The notes beneath the pieces were generated by a model. That model was not told the origin of the DNA. It saw only the letters and a program-made list of their open reading frames with translations, and did no database searches. A DNA stretch of 51,700 nt, taken from assembly GCA_002323245.1 (NCBI GenBank), contig DCPU01000019.1, positions 1 through 51,700 of the forward strand, read 5' to 3'. The stretch comes from Mariprofundus sp. UBA1536. GTDB lineage: Bacteria; Pseudomonadota; Zetaproteobacteria; Mariprofundales; Mariprofundaceae. The translations under genes were made by a program, and so were the position numbers. Positions 42,187-51,614 of the stretch are shown piece after piece. How positions within the stretch are numbered: the first letter of the stretch is position 1; every line of letters begins with the position of its first letter.

Positions 42187-43113
42187 TCAGGCTTGGCTAG
42201 CGTAAAGCGCAGCTAAAATGGCACGGCCACCGGCATCAAGAATTTCATCGGCAAGTGCAATGCCCAAACGTTCAGCGTCTTCGCGGTTGCCAGTAATGCT
42301 GCGGCGAATCAACACGCTGCCATCAACCTCACCCACCAAACCATCCAGATGAATAGTATCACCATCTAGCGTTGCATAAGCGCCAATCGGAACCTGGCAA
42401 CCGCCTTCGAGGCGAGCTAAGAATGCACGCTCGGCACGGGTGCGATCAGATGTGTCGGTATGATTTAAAGCATCCACCATTTTATTCGTTTGGGTATCAG
42501 CATCTCGGGTTTGAATGCCTAAGGTGCCTTGCGCCACTGCTGGCAAGACATCAGCAACTTCCAGGTAACCGTGCATTTGATCTTCCATCTTCATGCGTTT
42601 GATGCCAGCGGCAGCCAGAATCACAGCATCCACTTCTACACCCAATTTATTGCGACGGGTTTGGATATTACCGCGAATAGAAACGCATTTAAATTTGGGG
42701 TATTTGGCATTGATTTGGGCAATGCGGCGCAAGCTTGAGGTACCGATGGTGGCATCTGCTGGCAATGAATCCAAATCGCCACCAGTTACTGTCGCATAAA
42801 TATCACGCGGGTCTTCACGCTCAGGGTGTACGCGAATGGATGTACCTGCAGGCAATTGGGTAGGCACATCTTTCATCGAGTGCACAGCAATATCCGCTCT
42901 GCCATCAAGCAGCGCTTCATCAATTTCTTTGGTAAACAAACCTTTGCCGCCAACTTTGGCCAAAGGCACATCGAGAATTTTATCGCCACGTGTTTCAATT
43001 TTAACCAATTCGGTGGTCACGCCAGGAAATAAACGCTGCAATTCTGCCGATACCCATTCTGCTTGCCATAGTGCTAGGGGTGATTTGCGCGTAGCGATAC
43101 GAATATGGGTCAT
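42187..43113 (-). CDS. hemC: Porphobilinogen deaminase
   Basis: A 308-aa enzyme that assembles four porphobilinogens into hydroxymethylbilane in heme synthesis. Motifs: IRIATRKSPLALWQAEWVSAE, DIAVHSMKDVPTQLP (about 74-88), ATIGTSSLRRIAQINAKYP (about 120-138), RGNIQTR, and GGCQVPIGAYATLDGD (about 235-250) with the Cys that carries the dipyrromethane cofactor. All are complete. It lies 27 nt downstream of ubiA. Confidence 0.96.
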   Translation of the reverse strand: MTHIRIATRKSPLALWQAEWVSAELQRLFPGVTTELVKIETRGDKILDVPLAKVGGKGLFTKEIDEALLDGRADIAVHSMKDVPTQLPAGTSIRVHPEREDPRDIYATVTGGDLDSLPADATIGTSSLRRIAQINAKYPKFKCVSIRGNIQTRRNKLGVEVDAVILAAAGIKRMKMEDQMHGYLEVADVLPAVAQGTLGIQTRDADTQTNKMVDALNHTDTSDRTRAERAFLARLEGGCQVPIGAYATLDGDTIHLDGLVGEVDGSVLIRRSITGNREDAERLGIALADEILDAGGRAILAALYASQA

Positions 43114-43140
43114 AAAATCTCCGAAAAAAGGGGGCTAAAT

Positions 43141-44013
43141 TTACAGTGTGTAGTCTAAAACGAGGCCAACAAAGATAATGGCTCCGAGCGTATTGTTGTG
43201 AAGAAAGGCACGAAAGCAATGCTCGCGTTGCCGGTTGGCGATTAAGCGTTGGTGATAGATAGCAATGATTGCGGCGATTCCTAAGCCTAGGTGGTAATAA
43301 ATCCCCAGTTCATATGCCTGTCCAATCCAAGTAAGAAGTAGCAAAAATAAGAGCTGAAAAACGCCAATCCAGAATTTATCAAAATGCCCAAATAGTACTG
43401 CCGTGGATTTGATGCCTACTTTGATATCATCATCTCTATCGACCATGGCATACATGGTGTCGTAGACCATCACCCAGCAAACATTGGCTAAAAATAATAG
43501 CCATGCCTCATGCGGTACGCTTTCACTCACCGCCATATATGCCATGGGAATAGCCCAGCCAAATGCAGCTCCCAGAAACACTTGCGGCAAATGGGTATAG
43601 CGTTTCATAAAGGGGTAAAGCGCCGCCAGAAACAGTGCCACGGTTGAGAGTAAGATGGTTTGCCAGTTGAGCAGTAAGACCAGGAGAAAAGAAAAAAGAA
43701 TCAGCCAAAAAAAAGTAAAAATGGCTTGTCTGCTGCTTAATTCCCCTGTGGCCAATGGCCGATGCGCCGTGCGCTCCACAAAACCATCCACTTTGCGATC
43801 AGCAAAATCGTTAATCACGCAGCCTGCTGCGCGCATGACAATTACACCCAATACAAATATCAAAACAATCCAAGGGTCGGGGCTGCCCTGCCCTGCTAGC
43901 CACAACGCCCACAGCGTGGGCCAGAGCAACAAGAAGTTACCGATGGGTTTATCCAGCCGCATAAGCCGGACATAAGGATTTTGACGCCAAGTGTTGAGGC
44001 TAAACGATGTCAT
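43141..44013 (-). CDS. ubiA: 4-hydroxybenzoate polyprenyltransferase
   Basis: A 290-aa multi-span membrane prenyltransferase that attaches the polyprenyl tail to 4-hydroxybenzoate in ubiquinone synthesis. The first conserved acid motif is VINDFADRKVDGFVERT (about 67-83, NDxxDxxxD), the second YDTMYAMVDRDDDIKVG (about 190-206). About eight membrane spans surround them. The ATG at 44013 overlaps the dgkA stop (ATGA) and is chosen over the longer ORF to 44058. The gene fits with ubiX and ubiK elsewhere in the window. Confidence 0.94.
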   Translation of the reverse strand: MTSFSLNTWRQNPYVRLMRLDKPIGNFLLLWPTLWALWLAGQGSPDPWIVLIFVLGVIVMRAAGCVINDFADRKVDGFVERTAHRPLATGELSSRQAIFTFFWLILFSFLLVLLLNWQTILLSTVALFLAALYPFMKRYTHLPQVFLGAAFGWAIPMAYMAVSESVPHEAWLLFLANVCWVMVYDTMYAMVDRDDDIKVGIKSTAVLFGHFDKFWIGVFQLLFLLLLTWIGQAYELGIYYHLGLGIAAIIAIYHQRLIANRQREHCFRAFLHNNTLGAIIFVGLVLDYTL

Positions 44014-44369
44014 ACGAAAATAAGCGTGAGCCAAGTGCCTGCAAAAATAAGATTGCAAAGAAATACAGCAGCAGAGCCCAAATCTTTGGCTCGGCCCGAT
44101 AATTCGTGGTGTTCAGTGCTGATGCGATCTACCGTGGCTTCAATGGCAGAATTGAGGAGTTCCACAACAATGACCAGCAACCAGCTCAGCAACAAAAGCA
44201 GTGTTTCAATGGCTGAATCGCCCACATAAAAAGCCAAGGGCACAATGAAGATGGAGAAGAACATCTCAATGCGAAATGCTTGTTCGTAAGCCCAAGCGGC
44301 TTTAAACCCTTGCCACGACCATTTGGTGGCGTGGAATAAATGCTCTACCGGGTGGTGTTCTGGTTTCAC
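44010..44369 (-). CDS. dgkA: Diacylglycerol kinase
   Basis: A 119-aa trimeric membrane kinase that recycles diacylglycerol to phosphatidic acid. The N-terminal amphipathic part (HATKWSWQGFKAAWAYEQAF) leads to three membrane spans (IEMFFSIFIVPLAFYVG; ALLLLLSWLLVIVVELL split, and AVFLCNLIFAGTWLTLIFV). The catalytic ELLNSAIEATVDRIS motif with the key Glu is present. It overlaps purF and ubiA by 4 nt on either side, as in a coupled operon. Its usual need arises from phosphoethanolamine transfer to LPS, which fits the ept-like gene upstream. Confidence 0.9.
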   Translation of the reverse strand: MKPEHHPVEHLFHATKWSWQGFKAAWAYEQAFRIEMFFSIFIVPLAFYVGDSAIETLLLLLSWLLVIVVELLNSAIEATVDRISTEHHELSGRAKDLGSAAVFLCNLIFAGTWLTLIFV

Positions 44370-45823
44370 GAAGGGCGACGGTCGAAGAAGCGAAGTAACG
44401 ACATTTGTGGTGATTTACGTTCTTCAATCGGCACTGGGTAATCGCCAGTAAAGCAGGCGTCACAATGGCTGCTGCGTGGCTTGCCCACAGCGCGATACAA
44501 GCCATCATTGCTCACAAAAGCTAAGGAATCAGCGCCAATGGCTTTACACATCGCATCCAAGTCCATGCGGTTGGCCATCAATTCTTCGGAATCGGGTGTA
44601 TTGATGCCGTAGTAACAAGAGTTCTTGGTTGGCGGACTAGAAATACGCATATGGATTTCAGCAGCGCCGGCAGCGCGAACCATTTCCACAATCTTGCGGC
44701 TGGTGGTGCCGCGCACGATGGAATCATCCACCAAGACCACACGCTTACCATTAATCATATCGCGGTTGGGGTTGAGTTTTAGCTTCACACCAAAGTTACG
44801 AATACTTTGTTTAGGCTCAATAAAGGTGCGACCCACATAATGGTTACGAATCAAGCCCATTTGGAATGGAATGCCAGCTTCAAGGGCAAAACCCATCGCT
44901 GGCGGCACGCCAGAATCGGGTACAGGAATCACCAGATCAGCTTCTACAGGTGATTCTTTGGCCAATTCCACACCAATATTGTAACGGGCTTGATACACAT
45001 TCACGCCTTCCAAATTAGAGTCTGGGCGGGCAAAATACACATACTCGAACACGCAAAAACGTGGTGATGGATCAGGGAATGGGAAATAAGAGGTGATGTT
45101 GCCATCGAGGGTGATTTCCACCAACTCACCTGGTTCGATATCGCGCACATAATCAGCGCCCACCAAATCAAAAGCGCAAGTTTCAGAAGCCATGACCCAG
45201 GAGCCATCAAGTTTACCCAAAACGAGTGGGCGAATGGCGTTGGGGTCACGTAAGCCAAGCAAACGTGTTTCGGTGAGCACCAAGACCGAGAAACCACCTT
45301 TCAGGCGAAGGGCTGCATCGGCCAGACGTTCGTGGGTAGTAGTTTTCGGGCTTTTAGCCAGAAGATGGATAATCACTTCTGTATCAGAAGTGGACTGGAA
45401 AATAGAGCCAGATTTTTCAAGTTCTTTACGCAATTCATCAGCATTGACGATATTACCGTTGTGACACATCGAAATGCCGCCGTGGGCATACTCGTACATA
45501 AAAGGTTGGCAGTTGCGCAGCCCAGAATCACCAGAAGTGGAATAACGAACATGGCCAATGGCGCTACGCCCTTCCAGGCGTACAATGTCTTCTTTGGTGT
45601 ACACATCGGATACCAAACCCATGCCACGGTGGTTGTTAAAGTTTTTACCGTCGGTGGAGACAATACCCGTCGATTCCTGGCCGCGATGCTGCAAAGCATA
45701 AAGACCAAGATAAGTTAAGTTGGCAGCTTCGCCGTGGTCGAGTACACCGAAAACGCCACACTCATCGCGAAAATGGTCGTCTTCCAGGGCTTCAGATTCT
45801 TGATATTTGTCGTGCTGGCTCAT
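44366..45823 (-). CDS. purF: Amidophosphoribosyltransferase
   Basis: A 485-aa enzyme that makes phosphoribosylamine from PRPP and glutamine, the first step of purine synthesis. The N-terminal glutaminase has the nucleophile Cys after a propeptide: DECGVFGVLDHGEA (about 20-33); the PRTase site is VVLVDDSIVRGTTSRKIV. The Cys set (FCVFEYVYFARPDS, NSCYYGINTP and SHCDACFTGDYP) matches the [4Fe-4S] ligands of the Bacillus-type enzyme, so this PurF is probably of the Fe-S, propeptide-processed class. It overlaps cvpA and dgkA by 4 nt each. Confidence 0.95.
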   Translation of the reverse strand: MSQHDKYQESEALEDDHFRDECGVFGVLDHGEAANLTYLGLYALQHRGQESTGIVSTDGKNFNNHRGMGLVSDVYTKEDIVRLEGRSAIGHVRYSTSGDSGLRNCQPFMYEYAHGGISMCHNGNIVNADELRKELEKSGSIFQSTSDTEVIIHLLAKSPKTTTHERLADAALRLKGGFSVLVLTETRLLGLRDPNAIRPLVLGKLDGSWVMASETCAFDLVGADYVRDIEPGELVEITLDGNITSYFPFPDPSPRFCVFEYVYFARPDSNLEGVNVYQARYNIGVELAKESPVEADLVIPVPDSGVPPAMGFALEAGIPFQMGLIRNHYVGRTFIEPKQSIRNFGVKLKLNPNRDMINGKRVVLVDDSIVRGTTSRKIVEMVRAAGAAEIHMRISSPPTKNSCYYGINTPDSEELMANRMDLDAMCKAIGADSLAFVSNDGLYRAVGKPRSSHCDACFTGDYPVPIEERKSPQMSLLRFFDRRPS

Positions 45824-46437
45824 GGGTTAGTTTCCTTAAGCGCGTCCATCAATACTGATTTCATCGCTTCTTGATCCTCGGGAGTAATTTGTTGTTTGAC
45901 GGTTTCTACAGCTTGTGTGGCCATTTTTGAAATAGATAATTTTTCGGTGTTACCTTGTGTGGATAAAGGGTATCCCTCAGGAATCGTTTTCCCAATCCAA
46001 TCACTCAGTTGCAAAGCATAAGGTGTGAGCAAGCTTTTGCTCATCCAAGGCTGATCGGCTTTGGCATAGGCTGTGTAAGCAAGGAAGGCCACGCCAATGA
46101 GTAACATACCACGGGCCGCACCAAAAAAGACACCCAAAGTACGGTCTGTTGCGCTTAAATCTGCCATATGCACAAGCTTACGAATAATGGCGCCAATCAA
46201 ACCAACAATGACCATCACCAGCACAAATACGAGGACAAAACCTGCGATATTGGCCACAGAATCATTTTCAATCCAATCACCAAACAATTTGCCCGCATCA
46301 CCAGAAATACGGCTGGCAATCAAAAAGGCGAGCACCAAACCCACCAAAGCTATGATCTCACGCACAAACCCACGCCAAATTGAGAGGATCATGGAGAGCC
46401 CCACAATACTGATGAGAATGTAGTCAAAAAAATTCAC
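45820..46437 (-). CDS. cvpA: CvpA family membrane protein
   Basis: A 205-aa inner-membrane protein with four spans near the start: FDYILISIVGLSMILSIWRG, IIALVGLVLAFLIASRI, NIAGFVLVFVLVMVIVGLIGA and GVFFGAARGMLLIGVAFLAYTAY (about 107-129). The RGFVREIIALVG motif is typical. A soluble helical tail follows. CvpA is commonly next to purF and is linked to envelope resistance and biofilm in other species. It overlaps purF by 4 nt; the start ATG is at 46437. Confidence 0.92.
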   Translation of the reverse strand: MNFFDYILISIVGLSMILSIWRGFVREIIALVGLVLAFLIASRISGDAGKLFGDWIENDSVANIAGFVLVFVLVMVIVGLIGAIIRKLVHMADLSATDRTLGVFFGAARGMLLIGVAFLAYTAYAKADQPWMSKSLLTPYALQLSDWIGKTIPEGYPLSTQGNTEKLSISKMATQAVETVKQQITPEDQEAMKSVLMDALKETNP

Positions 46438-46478
46438 TTCAACCTCCGTGATGGTGAACGAATCCGAATCTCAAAGCC

Positions 46479-47873
46479 TTAAAATGCGAGTTGCACAGCT
46501 TCGCTTAAATGCTTAGCAGGCATGGCTTCCCACGCAGTTTGTTGTTTTGATGGGCGCAAGCTAGCAGCGATGTTTGCCTCCTGCACTCTTGTATTATTGC
46601 CGCGTGGCAAAAGCAGCCGACTAAAGCCCATATTTAATGCTTCTTTGGCCCGTGATTCAGGCGCGCCCACGGGTCTGATCTCCCCTGTGAGGCCGATTTC
46701 CCCAAAGACCACCAAATCAGCAGGCAAAGCTTTTTCTTGGAAAGCAGACAAAATGGCCAGAACCACACCCAAATCCGATGCAGGTTCGGTGAGCTTCACC
46801 CCACCAACCACGTTGACATAAATATCTTGGGTACCGAGCGGAATGCCTACTCGCCGCTCCAAAACAGCCGTGAGCATGCCCACCCGATTCGCATCTACGC
46901 CTACCGTTGAGCGTTTTGGTGTGGCATACACAGTTGGCACCACCAAAGCTTGAATTTCTACCAACACTGGGCGCGTACCTTCCATGCAAGCCACAACCAC
47001 AGACCCTGGTACATCCACTGCCCGCTCAGCGAGAAACAATTTGGAAGCATCACGAATGCCGACGAGCCCCTTATCGCTCATTTCAAATATGCCAATTTCA
47101 CCAGCTGGGCCAAAGCGGTTTTTCACAGCCCGTAATACGCGGTGGTTGTATCCCCTATCACCTTCAAAATACAACACAGCATCCACCATATGTTCCAATA
47201 CACGTGGCCCAGCAATGCTGCCATCTTTGGTGACATGACCGACCAGAATCAAAGCATGGCCAAGGGTTTTGGCGCTGTTGATTAAGGCCGCAGCGCAATC
47301 ACGCACTTGGGCAACGGTGCCAGGTGCAGAGGTAAGCTGATTGGTGACCGTTGTTTGAATCGAGTCGATGATGACGGTGTGTGGCTTCACTTTGGCGATG
47401 GTGGTAAGCATGGCTTCCAAATCACAAGAGGTGGTGAGCTGCAAATCTTGATGCAGGGCGTCAATGCGCTCGCCCCTTAAATGCACTTGGCGGGCAGATT
47501 CTTCGCCGGTGATATACAAAACTGTGCCGTAATGCTCCGCCAACAAAGCGCTGGCTTGCAGTAAAATGGTTGATTTACCAATGCCTGGGTCGCCGCCAAT
47601 GAGTACTGCCGAGCCACGCACCAAGCCGCCGCCAAGTACGCGGTCAAATTCATCGATATGGGTTTGGCGGCGCGGGGAGTCTTTGCTGCTGATGGCGGTG
47701 ATGGGCTCAGGGGTTAAAGCCGAACCAAGACTAATTTTTTGGTTGCGAAAGCCTGAAACTTCAGTGGCTTGCTCAGAAATTGAGTTCCACTCCAAACAAT
47801 CCGGGCACTGCCCCTGCCATTTGCGCTGTTCAGCGCCACAGGATTGGCATACATACATCGATTTGGCGGCCAT
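46479..47873 (-). CDS. radA: DNA repair protein RadA
   Basis: A 464-aa RecA-like branch-migration helicase. The N-terminal zinc ribbon has YVCQSCGAEQRKWQGQCPDC (about 6-25), then Walker A LIGGDPGIGKSTILLQ, the KNRFGPAGEIGIFEM motif (the RadA KNRFG signature) and a C-terminal Lon-like domain (RVGIPLGTQDIYVNVVGGVK). All key elements are present. The ATG at 47873 has GGAGC upstream and is preferred to 47909, which would overlap nagZ. It follows nagZ closely in the same run. Confidence 0.95.
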   Translation of the reverse strand: MAAKSMYVCQSCGAEQRKWQGQCPDCLEWNSISEQATEVSGFRNQKISLGSALTPEPITAISSKDSPRRQTHIDEFDRVLGGGLVRGSAVLIGGDPGIGKSTILLQASALLAEHYGTVLYITGEESARQVHLRGERIDALHQDLQLTTSCDLEAMLTTIAKVKPHTVIIDSIQTTVTNQLTSAPGTVAQVRDCAAALINSAKTLGHALILVGHVTKDGSIAGPRVLEHMVDAVLYFEGDRGYNHRVLRAVKNRFGPAGEIGIFEMSDKGLVGIRDASKLFLAERAVDVPGSVVVACMEGTRPVLVEIQALVVPTVYATPKRSTVGVDANRVGMLTAVLERRVGIPLGTQDIYVNVVGGVKLTEPASDLGVVLAILSAFQEKALPADLVVFGEIGLTGEIRPVGAPESRAKEALNMGFSRLLLPRGNNTRVQEANIAASLRPSKQQTAWEAMPAKHLSEAVQLAF

Positions 47874-47895
47874 TAGTTTGTGCTCCGATTCATTA

Positions 47896-48780
47896 TCATT
47901 GGCAAGCATCCATAAAGGCTTTTACGCCTGCCGCTTCGCAGACCAGCAACACGGTACAGCCCGAGTGGAATGCTTTGGCAGCAGCAGATGGCACATCCAT
48001 GCCTGTGCCTTTCATACATAAATCATCGCTCCAAACATCACCTATAAAGCCGAGCTTTTCTTTAAGGATAGTTTGCAGCCAGAAAGAAGAAAATGTACCC
48101 ACCTCATGATGGATGTTGGGATAAGACACATGGGCAGTCATTACATGTTTCAAACCAAATTTAAACAGGCGGGTAAAGGCATCTGCTTCAGCAAGAATGG
48201 TATCCAAATCAGCATCCACCACTGGCATTGCCACGTGTGAATCGGCATCAGCGCGGCCGTGCCCTGGAAAATGTTTGCCAATAGCATCAATGCCGGCATC
48301 AAGCAGACCAAACATACAGGCTTTGCCCAAGGTCGTAATCACCTCGGTGTCGGCAGCATAAGCGCGGTTGCCAATGATTGGATGACCTTGAGGGTAAAAA
48401 ACATCCAGCACAGGGGCGCAATTATGGGTGAATCCAAGCGCTTTCAGCGCCTGCCCAGCTTTGTAGGCATCGGTGAATACACCTTTGATGGCGGCTTCTG
48501 GCTCTTGGGCATAGAGCGCGCCAAAATCAGCAGCTTGTATGCGATTGTGAAATGGCGCCCACGGCATGCGGTGCACCCGCCCGCCCTCTTCATCTATGGC
48601 CGCCCACACATGCTTGCCGCCATATTTGCGCACATCGTTGAGCAAGGCTTTCACCTGTTCGGGCGATTGCACATTGCGGGCAAATAAAATTACGCCCTTG
48701 GGTGTTTTATGCTTGAGCCAAGCAATTTCTTGCTCAGTTAAAGTATAACCATCTAAGCCAATGACAGCGTGTCGATACAT
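47896..48780 (-). CDS. nagZ: Beta-N-acetylhexosaminidase NagZ
   Basis: A 294-aa glycoside hydrolase family 3 enzyme that removes GlcNAc from anhydro-muropeptides during cell-wall recycling. It shows PKGVILFARNVQSPEQV (about 28-44), AIDEEGGRVHRMPWAPF (about 61-77), the catalytic His-Asp dyad in KHFPGHGRADADSHVAMP (about 163-180) and the nucleophile Asp in GDVWSDDLCMKGTGM (about 248-262). It is shorter than typical NagZ (about 340), mainly at the C-terminus, but the active site is complete. It is co-directional with radA. Confidence 0.9.
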   Translation of the reverse strand: MYRHAVIGLDGYTLTEQEIAWLKHKTPKGVILFARNVQSPEQVKALLNDVRKYGGKHVWAAIDEEGGRVHRMPWAPFHNRIQAADFGALYAQEPEAAIKGVFTDAYKAGQALKALGFTHNCAPVLDVFYPQGHPIIGNRAYAADTEVITTLGKACMFGLLDAGIDAIGKHFPGHGRADADSHVAMPVVDADLDTILAEADAFTRLFKFGLKHVMTAHVSYPNIHHEVGTFSSFWLQTILKEKLGFIGDVWSDDLCMKGTGMDVPSAAAKAFHSGCTVLLVCEAAGVKAFMDACQ

Positions 48781-48795
48781 GGTCTGAAAATATCC

Positions 48796-49683
48796 TTACT
48801 TGGCCGAGAGGCAGGCAGCCAAACGTTTGAGTTTGTTGGTAAAGCGTTTGCCTGTGACGGGTTCTTGGAGTTCACCATCAAAAGGCTCGCCGCGGCGCAG
48901 CATCTTGCTGGTTAAATAATTCGAGGATACGCCCCATTTGAGCAGGAAGGTATCTCTGCCCACATTGCGTTTGATGCGTTTGGTGGATTTGGAGCCGAAA
49001 TGATACACCTTGCTGCTACCCACGCCTTTAAAGTAGCGCACGCCTGCCTGCCAAAGCTTCATGGATAAATCCGGGTCGGAATACATGCCCGGGGAAAACT
49101 CCACACTCATGCCGCCCACCAAGTCCCAGAGGTCGATATGCATCAATGTTGGCGGCCAGGTGCTGCCCAGCCAGTCGGCCATGTGTAAATCTTTAAACTC
49201 GGCGAGTAGCTTTTCTTCCTGAAAGGTTTCCAAGCTATCGCCATAATCTTTGACTACTACGCAACGATTACCCGATTCAAAGGGTTCAATGGCTGTGCCT
49301 GATAAAATGAAATTATCATGGCCAATGGCCTGGGCATTGCGTTGCAGTTCACTATCCCAGTCAGGTAGGACATACATATCATCATTGGCATAGACGATGT
49401 AGTTGGTGTTGATGAGGCCGCGGCAAGCGTTCAAGCCAAAACAAATTCCCAGATTGGTTGGCGAATATACATAGTCCAAATCGGCCTGGGCCTGCACCCA
49501 CTCATAGGAGCCGTCGACACCTTCATTAATCAGAATGATAATTTGATGTTGAAGAGCAGAATTTTTACGGATGCTTTCCACGCACATCTTCAAATAAGGC
49601 AAGTTGTTCCATGATGGGATCACGATGGAAAAGACGTGTTGTTTGTCTTTGGAGCGATTTATTTTCACGAGCTTTTCTAACAT
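48796..49683 (-). CDS. Family 2 glycosyltransferase
   Basis: A 295-aa GT-A fold glycosyltransferase of the GT2 family: FSIVIPSWNNLPYLKMCVESI (split, about 17-37), then IILINEGVDGSYEW, the DxD region in VYANDDMYVLPDWDSELQRN (about 96-115), and a C-terminal part with MSVEFSPGMYSDPDLSMKLW (about 194-213, the ED-like acid). A substrate is not predictable; it may add sugar to LPS or another glycan. It is between the ept-like gene and nagZ. Confidence 0.85.
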   Translation of the reverse strand: MLEKLVKINRSKDKQHVFSIVIPSWNNLPYLKMCVESIRKNSALQHQIIILINEGVDGSYEWVQAQADLDYVYSPTNLGICFGLNACRGLINTNYIVYANDDMYVLPDWDSELQRNAQAIGHDNFILSGTAIEPFESGNRCVVVKDYGDSLETFQEEKLLAEFKDLHMADWLGSTWPPTLMHIDLWDLVGGMSVEFSPGMYSDPDLSMKLWQAGVRYFKGVGSSKVYHFGSKSTKRIKRNVGRDTFLLKWGVSSNYLTSKMLRRGEPFDGELQEPVTGKRFTNKLKRLAACLSAK

Positions 49684-49687
49684 GGGC

Positions 49688-51283
49688 TTACCTCTGTGGG
49701 TCGGGCTGGAAGATGTCCAGGGCGGGATTGTAATAATCCCCTTGGATGTGCAACAGCCCTAAAATGCTGTGGTTGATATGGTCTGCTTGAAAGGGAGTGT
49801 CTACTTTGGGGCGTACTGCATGGGTAAAAAAGCCATTGCTGAACCACGCCAACATGGGAACATCCCACATTTCTGCAACCTTTCGGTTGTGACCTGAAAA
49901 GTCGCTATGGTGCGACACATCTTGACCATGATCGGCAATATAGACCCATGCTGCGTCATGCCCTTCATAGGCTTGGGTGCGCGTGAGTAAACCGGCAAGA
50001 ACATAGTCTTTATAGGTCACGGCATTATCATATTGATTGCGGAAGGTGGTGGCGTAAAACGAACGCCCGGCAGCTTCCAGACCTTTAGCTACTTCATCAT
50101 CAAACACGCCATCAAATTTGGCGAATGATTCGGGATAGCGGAAATTGTAAGCAGGGTGCTCGCCCATAATATGCACAACAATGAATTTAAGCGGGGCAGG
50201 GTCGGCTAAGGCTTGCTCCAGCGGAGCAAACAGCGCTTCATCAAGGGTGCCTTCGCCTCGGGCTGTGCCTTCGTTGGTGTACACGGTTTGGTCAGCGTGC
50301 TGGGCAAAGATGGATAACACGCCCCGTGTGTCGGTGGCTTGGTTGCTCAGCCAAAATGTTTTGTAACCCACATGTTTGGCCATGGCTAAAACATCGGGCT
50401 GTGTTTTCCATAAATCGGGTGCAGCTTGAGAAGCTGGTGTAAGCATTTTGGTGATGGAGCCTACCGTGCCGCCGTCTGCTGCGCGCACGTGGTCAAAGCG
50501 AATCAGATTTTGTTTTTGGTTACTCAGTTCTGGGGTGGTATCTCGCGGATAACCATAAAGGCCCCAATTGTGCCGTGTATCGCTTTCGCCAATCACCCAT
50601 ACCACAGTCCGATGTTTGTGTTCACCTGTCAGTTTTAGTGTGGATAAACCTGTGCTGGCAAATTTCTCAATTTGGTTGGTCAATGTTTTGGTGAGCGCCA
50701 CTTCATTGGCCCATTGCAGATAATAGGAGGGAAAGAAAAAGATGGGATTAGCTTTGCGCAGCGTAGGGTTGAAGTGCACCAGCACCGCCAAAAAGGTAAA
50801 GGCCCAGCAGCCGAAGTGGAATGATTTTTTAAAGTGTGGTGTAAACGGAGATCCTTCAGTTTTCAGCAGCTTAAGTACGATAAAAAGATATATCGTTGTT
50901 AGCACAACAAGCAGTGAAACATGCTTGATTAAGGCATAACGGTATTGCAGAAAAAACTCTTGGGATTCAGAAACGTTGGTATTAAACAAGGCCTCAATCA
51001 CCACGACGCTATCTTGTTCCACGCCAAAAATTTCGCGCAAACTGGCTTGGAAAATCATAAAGGCCAAAATGATAAAGGTGCTGCCCATGAGTCCAGTGCG
51101 CAGGCCTTTGTGTTGGGGGTATAAGGCTTGCCAGTAAAATAAGGGGGTGAGCACAAAAAAACCAAGCAAGCCCGATTTGCCAGCCTGGGCATAGTTGAGG
51201 GCATCCAGCAAGTAATAGCTCAGTGGAATCAGCGAAAACAATAAAGCTTTGGAAATCGGATGTGCAAACAAGGCGCGGCGCAT
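49688..51283 (-). CDS. Sulfatase-family phosphoethanolamine transferase (EptA-like)
   Basis: A 531-aa inner-membrane enzyme with five N-terminal spans (e.g. KALLFSLIPLSYYLLDAL, LLGFFVLTPLFYWQAL, STFIILAFMIFQASL, VSLLVVLTTIYLFIVLKLL, CWAFTFLAVLVHF) and a periplasmic alkaline-phosphatase-fold domain. Motifs: VWVIGESDTRHNWGLYGYPR (metal site and GY-R, about 229-248), a Thr in AADGGTVGSITKML that is the likely nucleophile, and YIADHGQDVSHH with the zinc ligands. Such enzymes add phosphoethanolamine to lipid A or LPS core and give diacylglycerol, which DgkA would recycle. It is the first gene seen in the minus-strand run; its upstream region is AT-poor with no clear promoter. Confidence 0.87.
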   Translation of the reverse strand: MRRALFAHPISKALLFSLIPLSYYLLDALNYAQAGKSGLLGFFVLTPLFYWQALYPQHKGLRTGLMGSTFIILAFMIFQASLREIFGVEQDSVVVIEALFNTNVSESQEFFLQYRYALIKHVSLLVVLTTIYLFIVLKLLKTEGSPFTPHFKKSFHFGCWAFTFLAVLVHFNPTLRKANPIFFFPSYYLQWANEVALTKTLTNQIEKFASTGLSTLKLTGEHKHRTVVWVIGESDTRHNWGLYGYPRDTTPELSNQKQNLIRFDHVRAADGGTVGSITKMLTPASQAAPDLWKTQPDVLAMAKHVGYKTFWLSNQATDTRGVLSIFAQHADQTVYTNEGTARGEGTLDEALFAPLEQALADPAPLKFIVVHIMGEHPAYNFRYPESFAKFDGVFDDEVAKGLEAAGRSFYATTFRNQYDNAVTYKDYVLAGLLTRTQAYEGHDAAWVYIADHGQDVSHHSDFSGHNRKVAEMWDVPMLAWFSNGFFTHAVRPKVDTPFQADHINHSILGLLHIQGDYYNPALDIFQPDPQR

Positions 51284-51357
51284 GGGCGGAGCCTAACTGT
51301 GGAATGTGGCATTGGCGATGCCCGGTGTTTCTTGATTTGGCCTGTGGGCGCAAGGGT

Positions 51358-51573
51358 TTAAAAAAAAGTTGCTGTTTGCAACAAATAGACTTGTCCGGCT
51401 TTAGAATACATACGTTGTCCGGATTGAGTCTGCTTCACAAACATGCTGAGCGCGGAAAAAGAACAGAACCGGATCTGTTCACGACTAGGAAGATGGGCGG
51501 ACATGATGGCGAATGATGTAATATGTCCCTGGAATACCAGCGCCTCATATTGACGCAGGCGGTTCTCGCTCAA
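51358..51573 (-). CDS. Doubtful small ORF
   Basis: A 71-aa frame (SENRLRQYEALVFQGHITS near its start, CSFSALSMFVKQTQSGQRM later). It ends inside the terminator stem, which weakens the case for coding. No family is recognised. It could be a remnant of a longer gene whose start lies right of or outside the window. Confidence 0.2.
   Translation of the reverse strand: MSENRLRQYEALVFQGHITSFAIMSAHLPSREQIRFCSFSALSMFVKQTQSGQRMYSKAGQVYLLQTATFF
51360..51382 (-). terminator. Intrinsic terminator on the minus strand
   Basis: On the minus strand GTTGC pairs with GCAAC around a 5-nt loop (51368-51382 of the plus strand) and is followed by a run of eight T (plus-strand A-run 51360-51367). It would stop transcripts entering from the right of the window. 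Confidence 0.6.
51461..51480. repeat. Perfect hairpin
   Basis: GAACAGA (51461-51467) pairs with TCTGTTC (51474-51480) across a 6-nt loop. There is no T-run. Its role is unknown; it could be an operator or part of an element end. Confidence 0.5.
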
Positions 51574-51614
51574 TCAACCCATATCTGCACTCAGGGAAAA
51601 GGCAAGTAATCTGG

